Source: Sesamum alatum
Lineage: Eukaryota > Streptophyta > Magnoliopsida > Lamiales > Pedaliaceae
Reading direction: 5' to 3'
Assembly: GCA_034509735.1 (NCBI GenBank)
Contig: JACGWO010000003.1
Coordinates: forward strand, 34,618,466-34,682,465
DNA length: 64,000 nt
The position numbers and the translations under genes were made by a program. How positions within the stretch are numbered: position 1 is the first letter of the stretch; each line of letters begins with the position of its first letter. The notes beneath the pieces were generated by a model. That model saw only the letters and a program-made list of their open reading frames with translations. It was not told the origin of the DNA and searched no databases. This document shows positions 22,560-35,132 of the stretch, one piece after another.

Positions 22560-24660
22560 TAATTGTGTGTGTACTTTAAAAGTGTGTGTACTTTAAAAGT
22601 GAATGTAATGGAGATAGCTCTCCCAATTTTATTTAGTGATATCTACACCGACTTATATAAGATATTTTTATATAAACAATAAGGATGAAGTCGCATTAAC
22701 AGATCGTATTGATGTGACACGATCCATACTATTTGTTATAGAACATCAAGTGTAGGAAAATGTTTTTTAAAATATAAATTTTTATCGATCCTTGAATAGA
22801 TGGCTAGAATGCAATTGCTAATTTATAAAAGATTTAAAGCCAAATAAAAAAATAAATAAATCAACAATAACAACAACAGATAAACACAACTTTAATAGGG
22901 AATATAATGTATTTATGACACATGAGATTGTATCAAAATTTGAAATATTTATAGTAGTGCAACAATTTAAATAATATAATCTAACTAAATTATGGTTTAA
23001 ATGTTACTTATAAATAAAAAAAATCCACCATAAAGTTTTACGGACCAAAACTACTCACTCATCATGTATAATTAGTTTACCATGAAAAGTAGATATAGTA
23101 AATCATATAATACACATTGCAATTATATACATTCTAAAATGACTTTTCCATAATACCCTACAAATGTGTTATACCATTATTGGCAATTTAAGATATTTTA
23201 GAAATATAAGGCCTATTGTTGATATTAATGATACATAATTGAAATTAATAGATTGCATTGTATATTTTCTATTTCTGTCATTGTGACTACTAAATTAACC
23301 ATGATGATCTGGCTAGTGCAACACAAAGTTCTAAGTTCTACGTGTTATTGGTATATCAGTATTCAAATAAAATTTAACTTGAAGTAAAATGTAGTTATCA
23401 ATTATTTTTCTTAAACACATTCAACTACAATCTAGTTATATATAGAAACGGACAAATGTATTAATTAATATAAGTATATGGATCGTTAACTTGGCAATAC
23501 GTTCATAGATAATTAATTTGCACGTACTTTATGTATGAAATCTTCAGTACGGATATATAATTTTTGTTGCGTACGGATATTAAATTTTTGTTGTTTACGA
23601 ATGTATATAATTAATTCATGTCTAGGTATGAGATATTTACAACATTTGCATAAGAGAAGTATATGGAGAAATTAAATTTTTATTTTTATGATATAAAGAA
23701 ATCTTTCATCTTTTTTGAACATTGCACTAAAAAATCTTTCTTGAGTCATCAAATATATAGAAAATTTCCATGGACCCAAAAAAAGATAAAAAAAAATGCA
23801 AGCACCTTGTAATATGGGGTATGCGCTAAACACCTCCTACAACAAAAGATAATGATATATCCCCTTTTATAGGTGGTGGGAGGAGGAGGGCTGATTGGAG
23901 AGCAGGGGGCGATGGTGGCGGGGTGGTATAGGAAAGGCTGGCATGGGTTTAGGGCGGGCAGGTCTGTGTCATTAAGAGGCGAGGAGAAGAAGACCGGTGG
24001 TGGGATAGAGGCGGCGGCAACCACCGAAGGACAAAAGAAGGGTGGGGGATTGAGGGGTTGAATCAATGATGAAAGTATTGTAATTTTTTACTTTTAGTTT
24101 GAAAAAAATAGTTTTGGGGGTTAATTTGTTTTTTTTTTTTTATTAAATTATATATTCTAAATTTTTATAGGTATCAAAATACCTTAAAATGAATCTAGAC
24201 CATAGATAAAAGAGGTGAGATTTAAATGTAGATTTGAATGAAAAACTCTAAATCGTATTTTATTATTGATGAGGTCTAAATGATCAAATTATATTAGTCA
24301 AGATTAATGGTTTAGAAATAAGAATACAAATATCTTTTTACAATTTGAAAATAAAATAGCGTTTGTGATGCACCGATCATGTCTCATTTTTTTTTAAAAT
24401 AGAGGGGGCAAATATATTTTTACAGGAAAGTTTTTTTAACATTTTCTATACCACAGTGGGTAAATTGTAGTTAACCCTTTGGAAAAGTAATATCCTATTT
24501 ATCAGGAGTAATAGATATGAATTAAAATTCGAAAAAAGATGATGTAATCAATAGATGATAAATGAATCATTGTATAATACAATATCAAATTTAAAATTTC
24601 GTAACTTGATTTTTGCACTAAATTAATATGCTATGTGATTTAGTGAAAATCCAAACTCCA
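22560..24660. other. Inter-copy spacer of unit 1
   Basis: AT-rich spacer whose segments recur upstream of other copies (for example 'ctgcattgtgtattttctat' and 'gtctaggtatgag'). At 23870-24062 is a G-rich block (ggtggcggggtgg) homologous to 46190-46430; it gives a spurious Pro-rich minus-strand ORF. No gene is supported. Confidence 0.5.
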
Positions 24661-25295
24661 GTATGTCCCCAAAAACTTGCACATCAAAATTTTAGTGATA
24701 GTAAGATGTATATTAAATTTTTTAGAAAATTTGAAGATGCTTAGATTTTATATGTGCTCACCAGAGTCTAGTAGATAACATGGTACATAATGAACGTTAC
24801 AACATCGTTAATAGATCGGATGATTTTGTTGACTTTTTCATGAAAATAAAACAAAGAAGTAAAATTTTTTGTTAGGAAATTAATACAAGTGAATTATGTT
24901 TCTTAGAACATAAATAATAAGAACTCTAGTTAATTACTAGATAGATCCTTAATATGGAAAAAATATACATCTAAATCAAATAGATAACACACACATATAC
25001 AAATAGATAATATTTTAAGAACATTATGTTTACGGCATCCAACTTTTGGATGTTGTACAAATTCTCTCATCATGAATGATGTATCATATGATGCAGTGCT
25101 GCTAAGACAAGATCATACATGATAACAACTTTATGTCGAAATATATTCATGAAAGCAAATATTGACTATTCTATTATGAACTATAATAAGATAAAAGAAA
25201 GAAGTCCAACATACACGTATTTCCATATTATTTATAATCATACACAAGTCTATGAAATAGTGTGACTCTTGATTTCACTGTATCTTTTATAATAT

Positions 25296-25660
25296 ATGTC
25301 TACTTAACTAAGATATGCGTGTAGTTATATTAATTAACATAAATTCTATATCTATTCAACTAAGAGACACGTGTAGTTATACTCACTTACTTAACTAAGA
25401 GACGTGTGTAGTTATATTAACTAACGATGTTTTGTATCTACTTAATTAAGAGACACGTGCGGTTATATTAACTTATTTAACTAAGAGACACGTATAGTTA
25501 TATTAACTATTTGTATCTACTTACCTAAGAGGCACGTGCAATATATTAACTAACATACCTTCTACCTCTATTTAACTAAGAGAAGCGTGTAGTTATATTA
25601 ACTATTGTAACTTCTGTATCCACTTACTAAGAGATACGCGCAGTTATATTAACTTACTTA
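25296..25660. repeat. ~50-bp intron repeat with CACGTG motifs (unit 2)
   Basis: About seven copies of 'cttaactaagagacacgtg' + 'tagttatattaactaacgt'. Several contain the G-box palindrome CACGTG (for example near 25370, 25450 and 25523). Equivalent arrays lie in copies 3 and 4; copy 1 has one unit. Confidence 0.8.
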
Positions 25661-25747
25661 TGAGTGAGAGAGAGTCTTAACATGGAGAAGAAAAAATATT
25701 CTCCACAAATCGAACCCTGTATCCCCCATCAAAAAAAAAAAAAAAAA

Positions 25748-25748
25748 G

Positions 25749-25800
<52 letters not shown>
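25748..25800. repeat. GA microsatellite
   Basis: A (GA)n run, lightly interrupted, in the intron following the second exon of copy 2. It recurs at the same place in most units. Confidence 0.85.
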
Positions 25801-25802
<2 letters not shown>

Positions 25803-26409
25803 TTAAGATGGAAAAAACGAATCTTTTCCATAGATCCAACCTTATCAAAAAAGAAAAAAAAAAGACAAAGAAAAGAAAAAAATTGAGAAAGCCAATTTTG
25901 ATTTTTTCTAAAAGCTTTATTTCTTCGATGGAAAAAACAAAGGGTTTGTGTTTTCACTTTCAAGATTGAGAAGTTACAAATTTTAAGTTAGTACTTCTTA
26001 TAAAACTTATACTTAAAATAAAAGATCTAAACAAAAGAAGAAGAGCGAAGATCACACGCATGTATATATTTTTTTTTAGAAAAAAAAGAGAAACGAAAAG
26101 AAAGAAGGATATATCTGCCATACCTGTTGCACCCTTGGGGTACCTGTTGTGATGGTGGAGGTGGCGCCGAAAAATTGAAATTGAGTGACTCCAGAAAGAG
26201 CACGCCATTTACTCTCCAACATCCATAAAAGAAGTCTCTCTCTAATATGGGTTCCATCTACAAGGTGGAAATTTACATTTGTTAGAGCTCATACAAAACT
26301 ATAAAGATTTGAAGGTTGAATGTAGTTGAATCACTGAGTAAAGATCTTACATTTTTTCCATCATTCGAGGTGTGTTCCATCTCTTCTTGTGCGCACAAAG
26401 AATTGTTTG

Positions 26410-28030
26410 AAGTATGTGCATGACGGAGAGAGACAGAGATAATAGAGAATGAAGGAGACAAAGATGAAAGAATTGAGGAGACAAAGACAAGGGTGAGCAA
26501 GCAATAGATAGATAATTATGTATGTGAGTGTGAGAGTGTGGGTGTGTGTATTTAAAAAGTTTGGGTGTGTATTTAAAAAGCGTATGTGTGTGTTTTTAAA
26601 AGCGTGTGTGAGTGTGTTTAAGAAGTGTGTGTATTTTAAAAGTGAATGTAACGGAGATAATTTTTCACATTTTTATTTGTGATATCTACATTGACTATAT
26701 AAGATATTTTCATAACAAACGGCACGGATGATGCCACATCAGTTGATTGTATTGATGTAGCACAATCCTTACTGTTTATAATAGAACACCAAGTGTAAGC
26801 AAATAATTTTTAAAATATAAAATTCTTACCGGTCCTTGAATAGATAGATGACTAGAATGCAATTGCTAATTTAAAAAAGTTTTGAGGCCAAAAAAAAAGA
26901 AGAAAAGAAGAAAAGGAAATCAACAACAACAGATAAATACAACTTTAATAAGGAATATGAGTGTATTTATGACACATGAGATTGTGTCCAAATTCAAGAT
27001 ATTTATAGTGTTCTAACAATTTAAATAACATAATCTAACTAAATTATGATTTAAATGCTACTTTAAAAATAAAAAATCCACCATAAAGTTTTACAGACCA
27101 AAACTACTCACTAACCATGTATAATTAATTTACCACATAATAGTAGATATAGTAAATCATATAATACACATTGCAATTATATACATTTTAATGTGACTTT
27201 TCCATAATATCCTACAAATGTGTTGTACCATACTTGGAAATTTAAGATATTTTAGAAATATAATGTCTATTGTTGAGATTAATGACACATAATTGAAATT
27301 AAATTGTATGTTTATAGATTGCATTGTGTATTTTCTATTTCTGTCATGGTGGCTACTAAATTAACCATGATGGTCTGGCTAGTGCAATACAAAGTTCTAA
27401 GTTATACGTGTTATTCATATATCAGTATTCAAATAAAATTGAACTTAAAGTAAAATGCAATTATTTAATGTTTTTCTTACCACATTCGGCTACAATTAAT
27501 CTAGTTATGTATAGAAACGGACAAATGTATTAATTAATATAAGTATATGGTTCATTAACTTGGCCGTACGTTTATAGATAATTCATATGCACTTTTATTA
27601 TGTACGAAATCTGCAGTACGGTTATACAATTTTTGTTGTGTACGGATATTATGTACACTAATTAATTCATGTCTAGGTATGAGCTATTTACAACATTTGC
27701 ATACATATATTAAAATATCTTTTTAAAAAGAGGGGGCAAATTGCTATATATTTACAGGAAAGTTTTTTGAACATTTTCTATACCATAGTGGGTAAATTGT
27801 AGTTAACCCTTTCGATAAAGTAATATCCTATTTATCAGGAATAATAAATATAAATTAAAATTCAAAAAAAGATGATGTAGTCAATCGATGATAAATAATT
27901 CATTGTATAATACAATATTCAATTTAAAATTTCGTAACTTGATTTTTGCACTGAATTAATATGCTATGTGATTCAATGAAAATCCAAACTCCAAATAAGT
28001 TTATTTCCGTCGCCTTGTATGTCCCCAAAA
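26410..28030. other. Inter-copy spacer of unit 2
   Basis: A short minisatellite (26415-26500, three copies) and GTGTGT-rich 26520-26635 are followed by the AT-rich spacer found in every unit. It ends in 'aggaaagttttttgaacatt' near 27770. No gene is seen. Confidence 0.5.
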
Positions 28031-28136
28031 ACCTGCACATCAAAATTTTAGTGATAGTAAGATGTATATTAAAATTTTTAGACGAAATTTTTAGAAAATT
28101 TGAATATGCTTAGATTTTATATGTGCTCACCAGAGT

Positions 28137-30465
28137 CTAGTAGATAACACGGTACATAATGAACGTTGCAACATCGTTCATAGATCGGATGGTTTTGTTG
28201 ACCTTTTCATGAAAATAAAACTAAGAAGGAAAAATTTTCGTTAGGAAATTAATGCAAGTGAATTCTGTTTCTTAGAACATAAATAATAAGAACTCTAGTT
28301 AATTACTAGATAGATCCTTAATATGGAACAAAAATATACATCTAAATCAAATAGATAACACACACATATAGATATATTGAGATATAGATACATAATATTT
28401 TAAGAAAACAATGTTTACGGCATCCAACTTTTGGATGTTGTATAAATTTTCTCATCATGAATGATGTATTATGTGATGCAGTGTCGCTAAGACAAGATCA
28501 TACATGATAACAACTTTATGTCGAAATATATTCATGAAAGCAAACGTTGGCTACTCTATTATGAACTATAATAAGATAGAATAGAGAAGTCCAACATACA
28601 CGTATTTCCATACTGTTTATAATCATACAAAAGTCTATGAAATAGTGTGACTCTTGATTTCAGTGTATCTTTTATAATACGTGTCTACTTAACTAAGAGA
28701 TGCGTGTAGTTATATTAATTAACATAACTTTTGTATCTATAACTAAGAGACATGTGTAGTTATACTAACTTACTTAACTAAGAAACGTGTGTAGTTATAT
28801 TAACTAACGATGTTCTGTATCTACTTAACTAAGAGACACGTGCGGTTATATTAACTTATTTAACTAAGAGACGTGTATAGTTATATTAACTATTTGTATT
28901 TACTTACCTAAGAGGCACGTGCAGTATATTAACTAACATACCTTCTGCCTCTATTTAACTAAGAGAAACGTGTAGTTATATTAACTACTGTAACTTCTGT
29001 TTCCACTTACTAAGAGATACGTGCAGTTATATTAACTTACTTAACTAAGAGACATGTCTAGTTATATTAACTAACGTAATTTCTGTATCTACTTAACTAA
29101 GAAACACGTGCAATTATATTAATTTACTTAACAATGAGACACATGTAGTTATATTAACTAACATACCTTCTATATCTACTTAACTAAGAGACGTGTGTGG
29201 TAATATTAACTAACATACTTTCTATATCTACTTAACTAAGAGACGCGTGTAGTTATATTAACTGACATACCTTTTCGGTCTTGGTGGTTCCCGTACGTTC
29301 TCGAACTTCAATAGTCCATCTCCCCTCCAGTCGCTCTTTCATTGATAGTGGATACTTGCTTTCTATATCGGGATAGACTTCTTCAGTCACCGGGAATACC
29401 ACCCTCTGCGCAAGGATGATTTCTTTCGCTTCCATCTTTCTTCTATTCAATGTCTCATACGGTAATAAAAGATAATATGTGGTCTTTCCTGTTGCAATCT
29501 GTGATGGAAGAAAAGAAGAATATACATAAGCGGGTCAATGTACTTTTTGATATTTTATATATCTCAATTTGATTGTCTTATTTAGTTCCTCTTTTTTGTA
29601 GCAAAAGTGTTAGAATATGAACTCTTTTGCTTTTCCATATTCAAATTTAACGTGCAATGCAAAAAGGTCCTTTGTTTTTGTTAGAATTGCTTCTTTCATG
29701 ATTTTCTTATAGTGGCTATAAACAAAGTATGATTTCACAAACAAGAAATTAAAGCAACCTCTAGCATCTCCAGAATATATTCAGACCGTTCTTCGCATCT
29801 TAAAAGTCTGAGGATAACTGCTTTAGATTCCACAATCCTAGATGCAGTTAGATCCCGTTTTTTCCTTTGCGAAGATCCTTCGTTGCTCGATCTTGCTTGA
29901 TCCTGCAAGAATTGAATTAGAATTATTAGTTGATGAAGGGGACCAATAAACATAAATTAAAAGTGCGAGAATGATTTGTAATCCATATGTCAAGTTTTTT
30001 TTAAATTTTTTTTTTTTATGGAAACCCTGCGAGGTTAAATGATTAATAGAAATTGACGACATACCAATTATGTGCATTCCCTTAAATTGGTTTGACACAC
30101 AATAGATTTCCTCTAGGTTCTACTTTGGTATATGCATTTATGTGTGTGTTGACTATAGATTAGCTCTTTTACTTTTTGAATTCTCCATAGTAGACATATC
30201 AAGAGGCAATTCAAGATAAACTGCAAATAAATATGATACGTAAATAATCTTGGTTATAAAATAACAAAATAGCATAATGATTTATGACATCACTAAATTT
30301 ATCATTTTGGTGGAATTTTTAACAACTTTTCTGACAGTCTTAACTTGATGCTTAGTTTTTAACTTAATTTCACATGAACACTCAACCTTCAACAAATTCC
30401 CAGAATTGGGACTTTTATTCTTTGGATGGGCATGTAACTGCCATCCATAACTCATTAGTGTTCAT

Positions 30466-30499
<34 letters not shown>

Positions 30500-30585
30500 A
30501 GAGTAGAAATAGAGAGAATCTTAACATGGAGAGGAAGAATATTTTCCATAGATCGAACTCTGTATCCACCCTAAAAAAAATGAAA

Positions 30586-30619
<34 letters not shown>

Positions 30620-31308
30620 TCTTAACATGGAGAAGAAAAAATATTCTCCACAGATCGAACCCTGTATCCCCCATCAAAAAAAAAAAAAAAAAAAAAGAGG
30701 AGAGAGAGAGAGTCTTAAGATGGAAAAAACGAATCTTTTCCATAGATCCAACCTTATATCAAAAAAAAAAAAAAAAAGACAAAGACAAAGTAAAGAAAAA
30801 AAATTGAAAAAGCCAATTTTGAATTTTTCTAAAAGCTTTATTTCAAAATTCGATGGAAAAAACAAAGAGTTTGTGTTTACACTTTCAAGATTGAGAAGTT
30901 ACAAATTTTTAAGTTAGTACTTCTTATAAAACTTATACTTAAAATAAAAGATCTAAACAAAAGAAGAAGAGCAAAGATCACACGCATGTATATAATTTTT
31001 TTAGAAAAAAAAAAGAGAAATGAAAAGAAAAAAGGACAGATCTGCCATACCTGTTGCACCCTTGGAGGTGCCTGTTGTGATGGTGGAGGTGGCGCCGGAA
31101 AATTGAAATTGAGTGGCTCCGGAAAGAGCACGCCATTTACTCTCCAACATCCATAAAAGAAGTCTCTCTCTAATATGGGTTCCATCTACAAGGTGGAAAT
31201 TTACATTTGTTAGAGCTCATACAAAACTATAAAGATTTGAAGGTTGAATGTAGTTGAATCGCTGAGTAAAGATCTTACATTTTTTCCATCATTCGAGGTG
31301 TGTTCCAT
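28137..31308 (-). CDS. MBD-like gene copy 3, apparently intact (five exons, 206 aa)
   Basis: Exons 31308-31279, 31185-31051, 29902-29759, 29498-29271 and 28220-28137 all join in phase 0 at AG/GT sites, giving 206 aa with no stop. Exon 1 encodes MEHTSNDGKN. Exon 2 has FFYGCWRVNGVLFPEPLNF then a Pro-rich stretch. Exon 3 is basic then amphipathic (LRCEERSEYILEMLE). Exon 4 contains VVFPVTEEVYPDIESKYPL and GRWTIEVRERTGTTKTEK. Exon 5 contains FYFHEKVNKTIRSMNDV and ends MYRVIY-TAG. The exon 4-5 junction resembles a methyl-CpG-binding domain: GW/RW start, R-x-R, T-G turn, aromatic strand, then RS followed by V..FI; both DNA-contact arginines of the MBD fold seem present. The match is by eye. An upstream in-frame ATG (31413) is an alternative start. 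The rest of the protein is not recognised. A last acidic exon seen in copies 1 and 4 is absent here. Expression is unknown. Confidence 0.55.
28678..29262. repeat. ~50-bp intron repeat with CACGTG motifs (unit 3)
   Basis: About twelve copies of the 'cttaactaagagacacgtg' unit inside the intron between exons 4 and 5 of the intact MBD-like copy. G-box cores occur near 28837, 28916 and 29106. This is the longest of the four sister arrays. Confidence 0.8.
30590..30720. repeat. GA microsatellites and poly-A tracts
   Basis: (GA)n at about 30592-30619 and 30699-30712, separated by a duplicated 'tcttaacatggagaag' block and an A-run (30677-30696), in the intron after exon 2 of copy 3. Confidence 0.8.
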
Positions 31309-31324
31309 ATCTTCTTGTGCGCAC

Positions 31325-32650
31325 AAAGAATTGTTTGAAGTATGTGTATGACGGAGAGGACAGAGATAATAGAGAATGAAGGAGACAGAGATGAAAGAGA
31401 ATTGAGGAGACAAAGACGAGGGTGAGCAAGCAATAGATAGATAATTATGTATGTGAGTGTGAGAGTGTGGGTGTGTGTATTTAAAAAGTGTGGGTGTGTG
31501 TATTTAAAAAGCGTGTGTGTATTTAAGAAGTGTGTGTATTTTAAAAGTGAATGTAATGGAGATAATTTTTCACATTTTTATTTGTGATATCTACATTGAC
31601 TATATAAGATATTTTCATAACAAACGGCAAGGATGATGCCACATCAGTTGATTGTATTGACGTGGCATAATCCTTACTGTTTATAATAGAACACCAAGTA
31701 TAAGCAAATATTTTTTAAAATATAAAATTCTTACCAGTCCTTGAATATATAGATGACTAGAATACAATTGCTAATTTATAAAAGTTTTAAAGCCAAAAAA
31801 AAAAAAAAAGAAAAGAAAATCAACAACAACAGATAAATACAACTTTAATAGGGAATATGAGTGTATTTATGACACATGAGATTGTGTCCAAATTCAAAAT
31901 ATTTATAGTGTTCCAACAATTTAAATAACATAATCTAACTAAATTATGATTTAAATGTTACTTTAAAAAAAAATCCACCATAAAGTTTTACAGACCAAAA
32001 CTACTCACTAACCATGTATAATTAATTTACCACATAATAGTAGATATAGTAAATCATATAATACACATTGCAATTATATACATTTTAATATGACTTTTCC
32101 ATAATATCCTACAAATGTGTTGTACCATACTTGGCAATTTAAGATATTTTAGAAATATAAGGCCTATTGTTGAGATTATTGACACATAATTGAAATTAAA
32201 TTGTATATTTATAGACTGCATTGTTTATTTTCTATTTCTGTCATGGTGGCTACTAAATTAATCATGATGGTCTGGTTAGTACAATACAAAGTTCTAAGTT
32301 ATACGTGTTATTCAAATATCAATATTCAAATAAAATTTAACTTGAAGTAAAATGCAGTTATCGATTGTTTTTCTTACCACATTCGGCTACAATTAATCTA
32401 GTTATATATAGAAACAGACAAATGTATTAATTAATATAAGTATATGGTTTATTAACTTGGCCGTACGTTTATAGATAATTCATATGCACTTTTGTTATGT
32501 ACTAAATCTTCAGTACGGACATACAATTTTTGTTGTGTACGGATATTATTATCGTGTACGAATGTATAGAATTAATTCATGTCTAGGTATGAGCTATTTA
32601 CAACATTTGCATACATAAGACAACTATGTAAAAATTAAAATTTTAATTTT
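31325..32650. other. 5' flank of the intact MBD-like copy
   Basis: It holds a three-copy 25-bp minisatellite (31350-31420), a GTGT-rich stretch (31450-31545), then AT-rich spacer conserved among units. It would include the promoter of copy 3. No further gene is seen. Confidence 0.45.
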
Positions 32651-32654
32651 ATGA

Positions 32655-33645
32655 TATAAATAAGGGTAAATTGCATAAACCCCCCTATTTTAGAGAAATA
32701 GCGTGAAATCTCCCTGTATTATGTTTATAGGCAAAAAATCCTCTATGTTATTTAAAACGCAGCAAAATACCCCCTCTTCATTAGATTCTAGCGGAAGGTG
32801 ATGACCACGTCCGGGTAGCTCAAATTGGCAACATTTTGCGACCTTTTCATTGTTACTTTTAGTTAGCAAATGCCCATTTTGCCTGTTTTGTTAAACACTT
32901 AAGTGTGCAAATATTTTTTCACTCTTATTTTGCAAAGAGGTTCATTTTAATAAACTACATATTACTGATTAATTTAGTCCATTATTTATTTTTAATATAT
33001 ATTAATAAACTATATTTATTTATGAAATATATTAACTAAATATTAAAATACCTAATATATAAATTTTTTAAAATTTAAAAATTCAAATTAACTAATCACA
33101 ATACAAAAATTAATACATTAGAAAATTCACTTTTCAAATATAAATATTTATATGAATATAAATAAAAGTCAATGATAGCAACTATATATTACTAAATAAA
33201 TTAAATTACTAAAAATGTATATGAAATATTTTAAGTTATATTATTTATAAATAATATTTATATTAAAATTTTCATGTTTTTAAAATAAAAAATTAATAGT
33301 TCTTTTGTTATTTTTAAAATTTGAAAAGTTAAATTAGTTTCACCTCATTTAAAAAAATATATTTTCAAACAATAGTTCAGATTTAGTTTTTATGTATAAT
33401 ATATATAATTTATAAAATACAAACAATAGAAATAAATAAATAATAAATTAAAAAAAGTAAACATCGTCTCATTCACCAACAGCTCCATCCTCTACCTCTT
33501 AATCCACGTCTCCACCCCTCCATTTGGTACGGCGATCGCCCAAAGATATGGGCAATCGTCGCCGCAGGGAGGCGATCGCCGTCGCCCAGATCGGGAGGCG
33601 GATTAGGCGATGGTGACGTCGCCCCCTCTGCAGGACGACGATGTC
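32655..33645. mobile_element. Truncated MULE-like element with internal GC-rich block
   Basis: It starts GGGTAAATTGCATAAACCCC, related to the terminal repeat at 48177, and is followed by very AT-rich filler and a GC-rich block (about 33500-33640, 'gcgatcgcc' repeated). No matching right end was found; the element seems cut off by the following LTR-like DNA. No target duplication could be checked. Confidence 0.4.
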
Positions 33646-33647
33646 AT

Positions 33648-34645
33648 TACATATATATATATTTGTGTATATATAAATGACAAATATATTTTTAAATTTA
33701 TTGAATTTGTACTGATCACACAAGCCCAAATGAATGCAAGATTCAAAATGCCCCTAAGGGGGCCCAATTCGTCCCCCAGAAAGCCTAGTACAAGTAGAGC
33801 CCGCAGGGAGTCCAGCAGGCCCCCCAGAAAACAAATTAGCCAAAAGAAATCCAATCGGCCCAAATCTGAGAGGAGCCGGACCCAAGTAGGCCCCACAAGC
33901 CCAAAATGAAGTTCAGGGACTTGAAATCCCCCAGCCAAGGTTAAAGCACCTCTCACATGGCGTCCACGGGCGACCTAGGTGGCATTCACGTAGGATATCT
34001 GGAGGCACCTTCACAGAATCGGATAAGGACCAGCAGCCCCTTCGGAGAAATGTAGCGCCTTCAGAGAGAAGTACTATAAACCCTAAAAGTTTGGACTCCA
34101 GTTGGGAGAAACATCTCCTCAACCACATCATTCGTAGCCCGGGGAATCGTCAACCGCCTCCTAGAAATCCAAGACATCCAAGATACCTCATCTACTCCAA
34201 CTACCCCTAAAGAATCGTGGGTCTCCAACTGCCCTACCCCATAAATCTGGGGGGATCATTCAACCGCTGGGGACCCTCCACTGAATTTGAGGGGAATGCA
34301 GTATTATCTAACAACTTTGGGGTCATGCTCCCCCAAATTCGTGATCTTCTCCAACCAATCGAATATTGCCTACAAATAGAGACCTCCCCCAGCGAGAGAA
34401 GACAAGTTTTGACCCTCCTATGACAACTTGAGCCTATATTCTCCATCTTTCACCTTCATGCTACCATTTTAGTTTGAAGGAACACTTGTAATTCGTACTT
34501 ACAGCTTGGTTTCAACATCAATATCTCATTTATACACGCAAAATGAGGAATAACACTCTCATTTTTACTCTTTTATTTTCTTGCAATTTTTCTTCATTAT
34601 TTTGCACTCTAACTGAACCGAGCATTATATTTTTTGCTCGCATCA
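33648..34645. mobile_element. Candidate solo LTR or LTR-retrotransposon remnant
   Basis: A ~1-kb GC-richer block replaces unit sequence, which resumes at 'ggcacgtaactcccgtcc' (34648). It has a TATA-like 'actataaaccctaaaag' (34071), then a CT-rich R/U5-like part ending 'gctcgcatca'. No gag-pol or second LTR is present. The boundaries are uncertain. Confidence 0.35.
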
Positions 34646-34882
34646 GGCACGTAACTCCCGTCCAAAACTCATTAGTTTTCACCAATATATTAAAAAAAAT
34701 AAGAGGAGAGAGGGGGAGGGGGGATAATCTTAACATGGAGGAAAAGAATATTTCCAACATATCAAACCCTGTATCCACTCTAAAAAAAAAAAAGAGAGAG
34801 AGAGACGAGAGAGGAGAATCTTAAGAGGGAGAAGAAAAATATTCTCCACATATCCCCCCTCTAAAGGAAAAAGAAAAGAAAA

Positions 34883-34885
<3 letters not shown>

Positions 34886-34966
<81 letters not shown>
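34886..34966. repeat. Long GA microsatellite (~40 repeats)
   Basis: A near-perfect (GA)n run of about 80 bases. It is the longest such tract in the window and sits at the same intron position as the GA runs of other units. Confidence 0.9.
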
Positions 34967-34968
<2 letters not shown>

Positions 34969-35132
34969 CTTAAGATGGAGAAGAATGGATATTTTTCATA
35001 GATCGCATGCTATATCCAAAAAAAAAACAAAAAAAAGAGAGAGATAGAGAAACCTAGCTTTGTTTTTTTTGTTTTTTTTGTTTTTCTAAAAGCTCTATTT
35101 CAAAATTCAATGTCAAAATAATGGTTTGTGTG

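Larger units (their letters stand above)
24768..26380 (-). pseudogene. MBD-like gene copy 2 (internally deleted)
   Basis: First exon 26380-26351 and second exon 26257-26124 are present; the second is 134 bp with one base lost in 'gtaccccaagggtgc', giving a frameshift. The two middle exons are missing: the sequence passes from the intron repeat (25290-25660) straight into the GA-rich intron. The MBD-half exon 24851-24768 still reads, but its acceptor AG is mutated to TG. Confidence 0.6.

Noticed and set aside
23749..24066. Pro-rich minus-strand ORF
   Set aside because: Simple G-rich sequence; its paralogue at 46190-46430 is disrupted by G-runs and not conserved as a frame.
25658..25969. Mirror ORFs rich in Ser/Leu or Arg/Glu around GA repeats (also 30465-30917)
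   Set aside because: Translations of (GA)n/(CT)n microsatellites in introns of the MBD-like copies.
30180..30290. Possible extra exon of the MBD-like gene after 'tttatttgcag'
   Set aside because: The acceptor is conserved but the following frame differs between copies and no donor is clear; the 206-codon frame joins without it.
33603..34446. Several ORFs on both strands near 34 kb
   Set aside because: They sit in LTR-like DNA with no gag, protease, integrase or reverse-transcriptase motifs; treated as non-coding LTR sequence.
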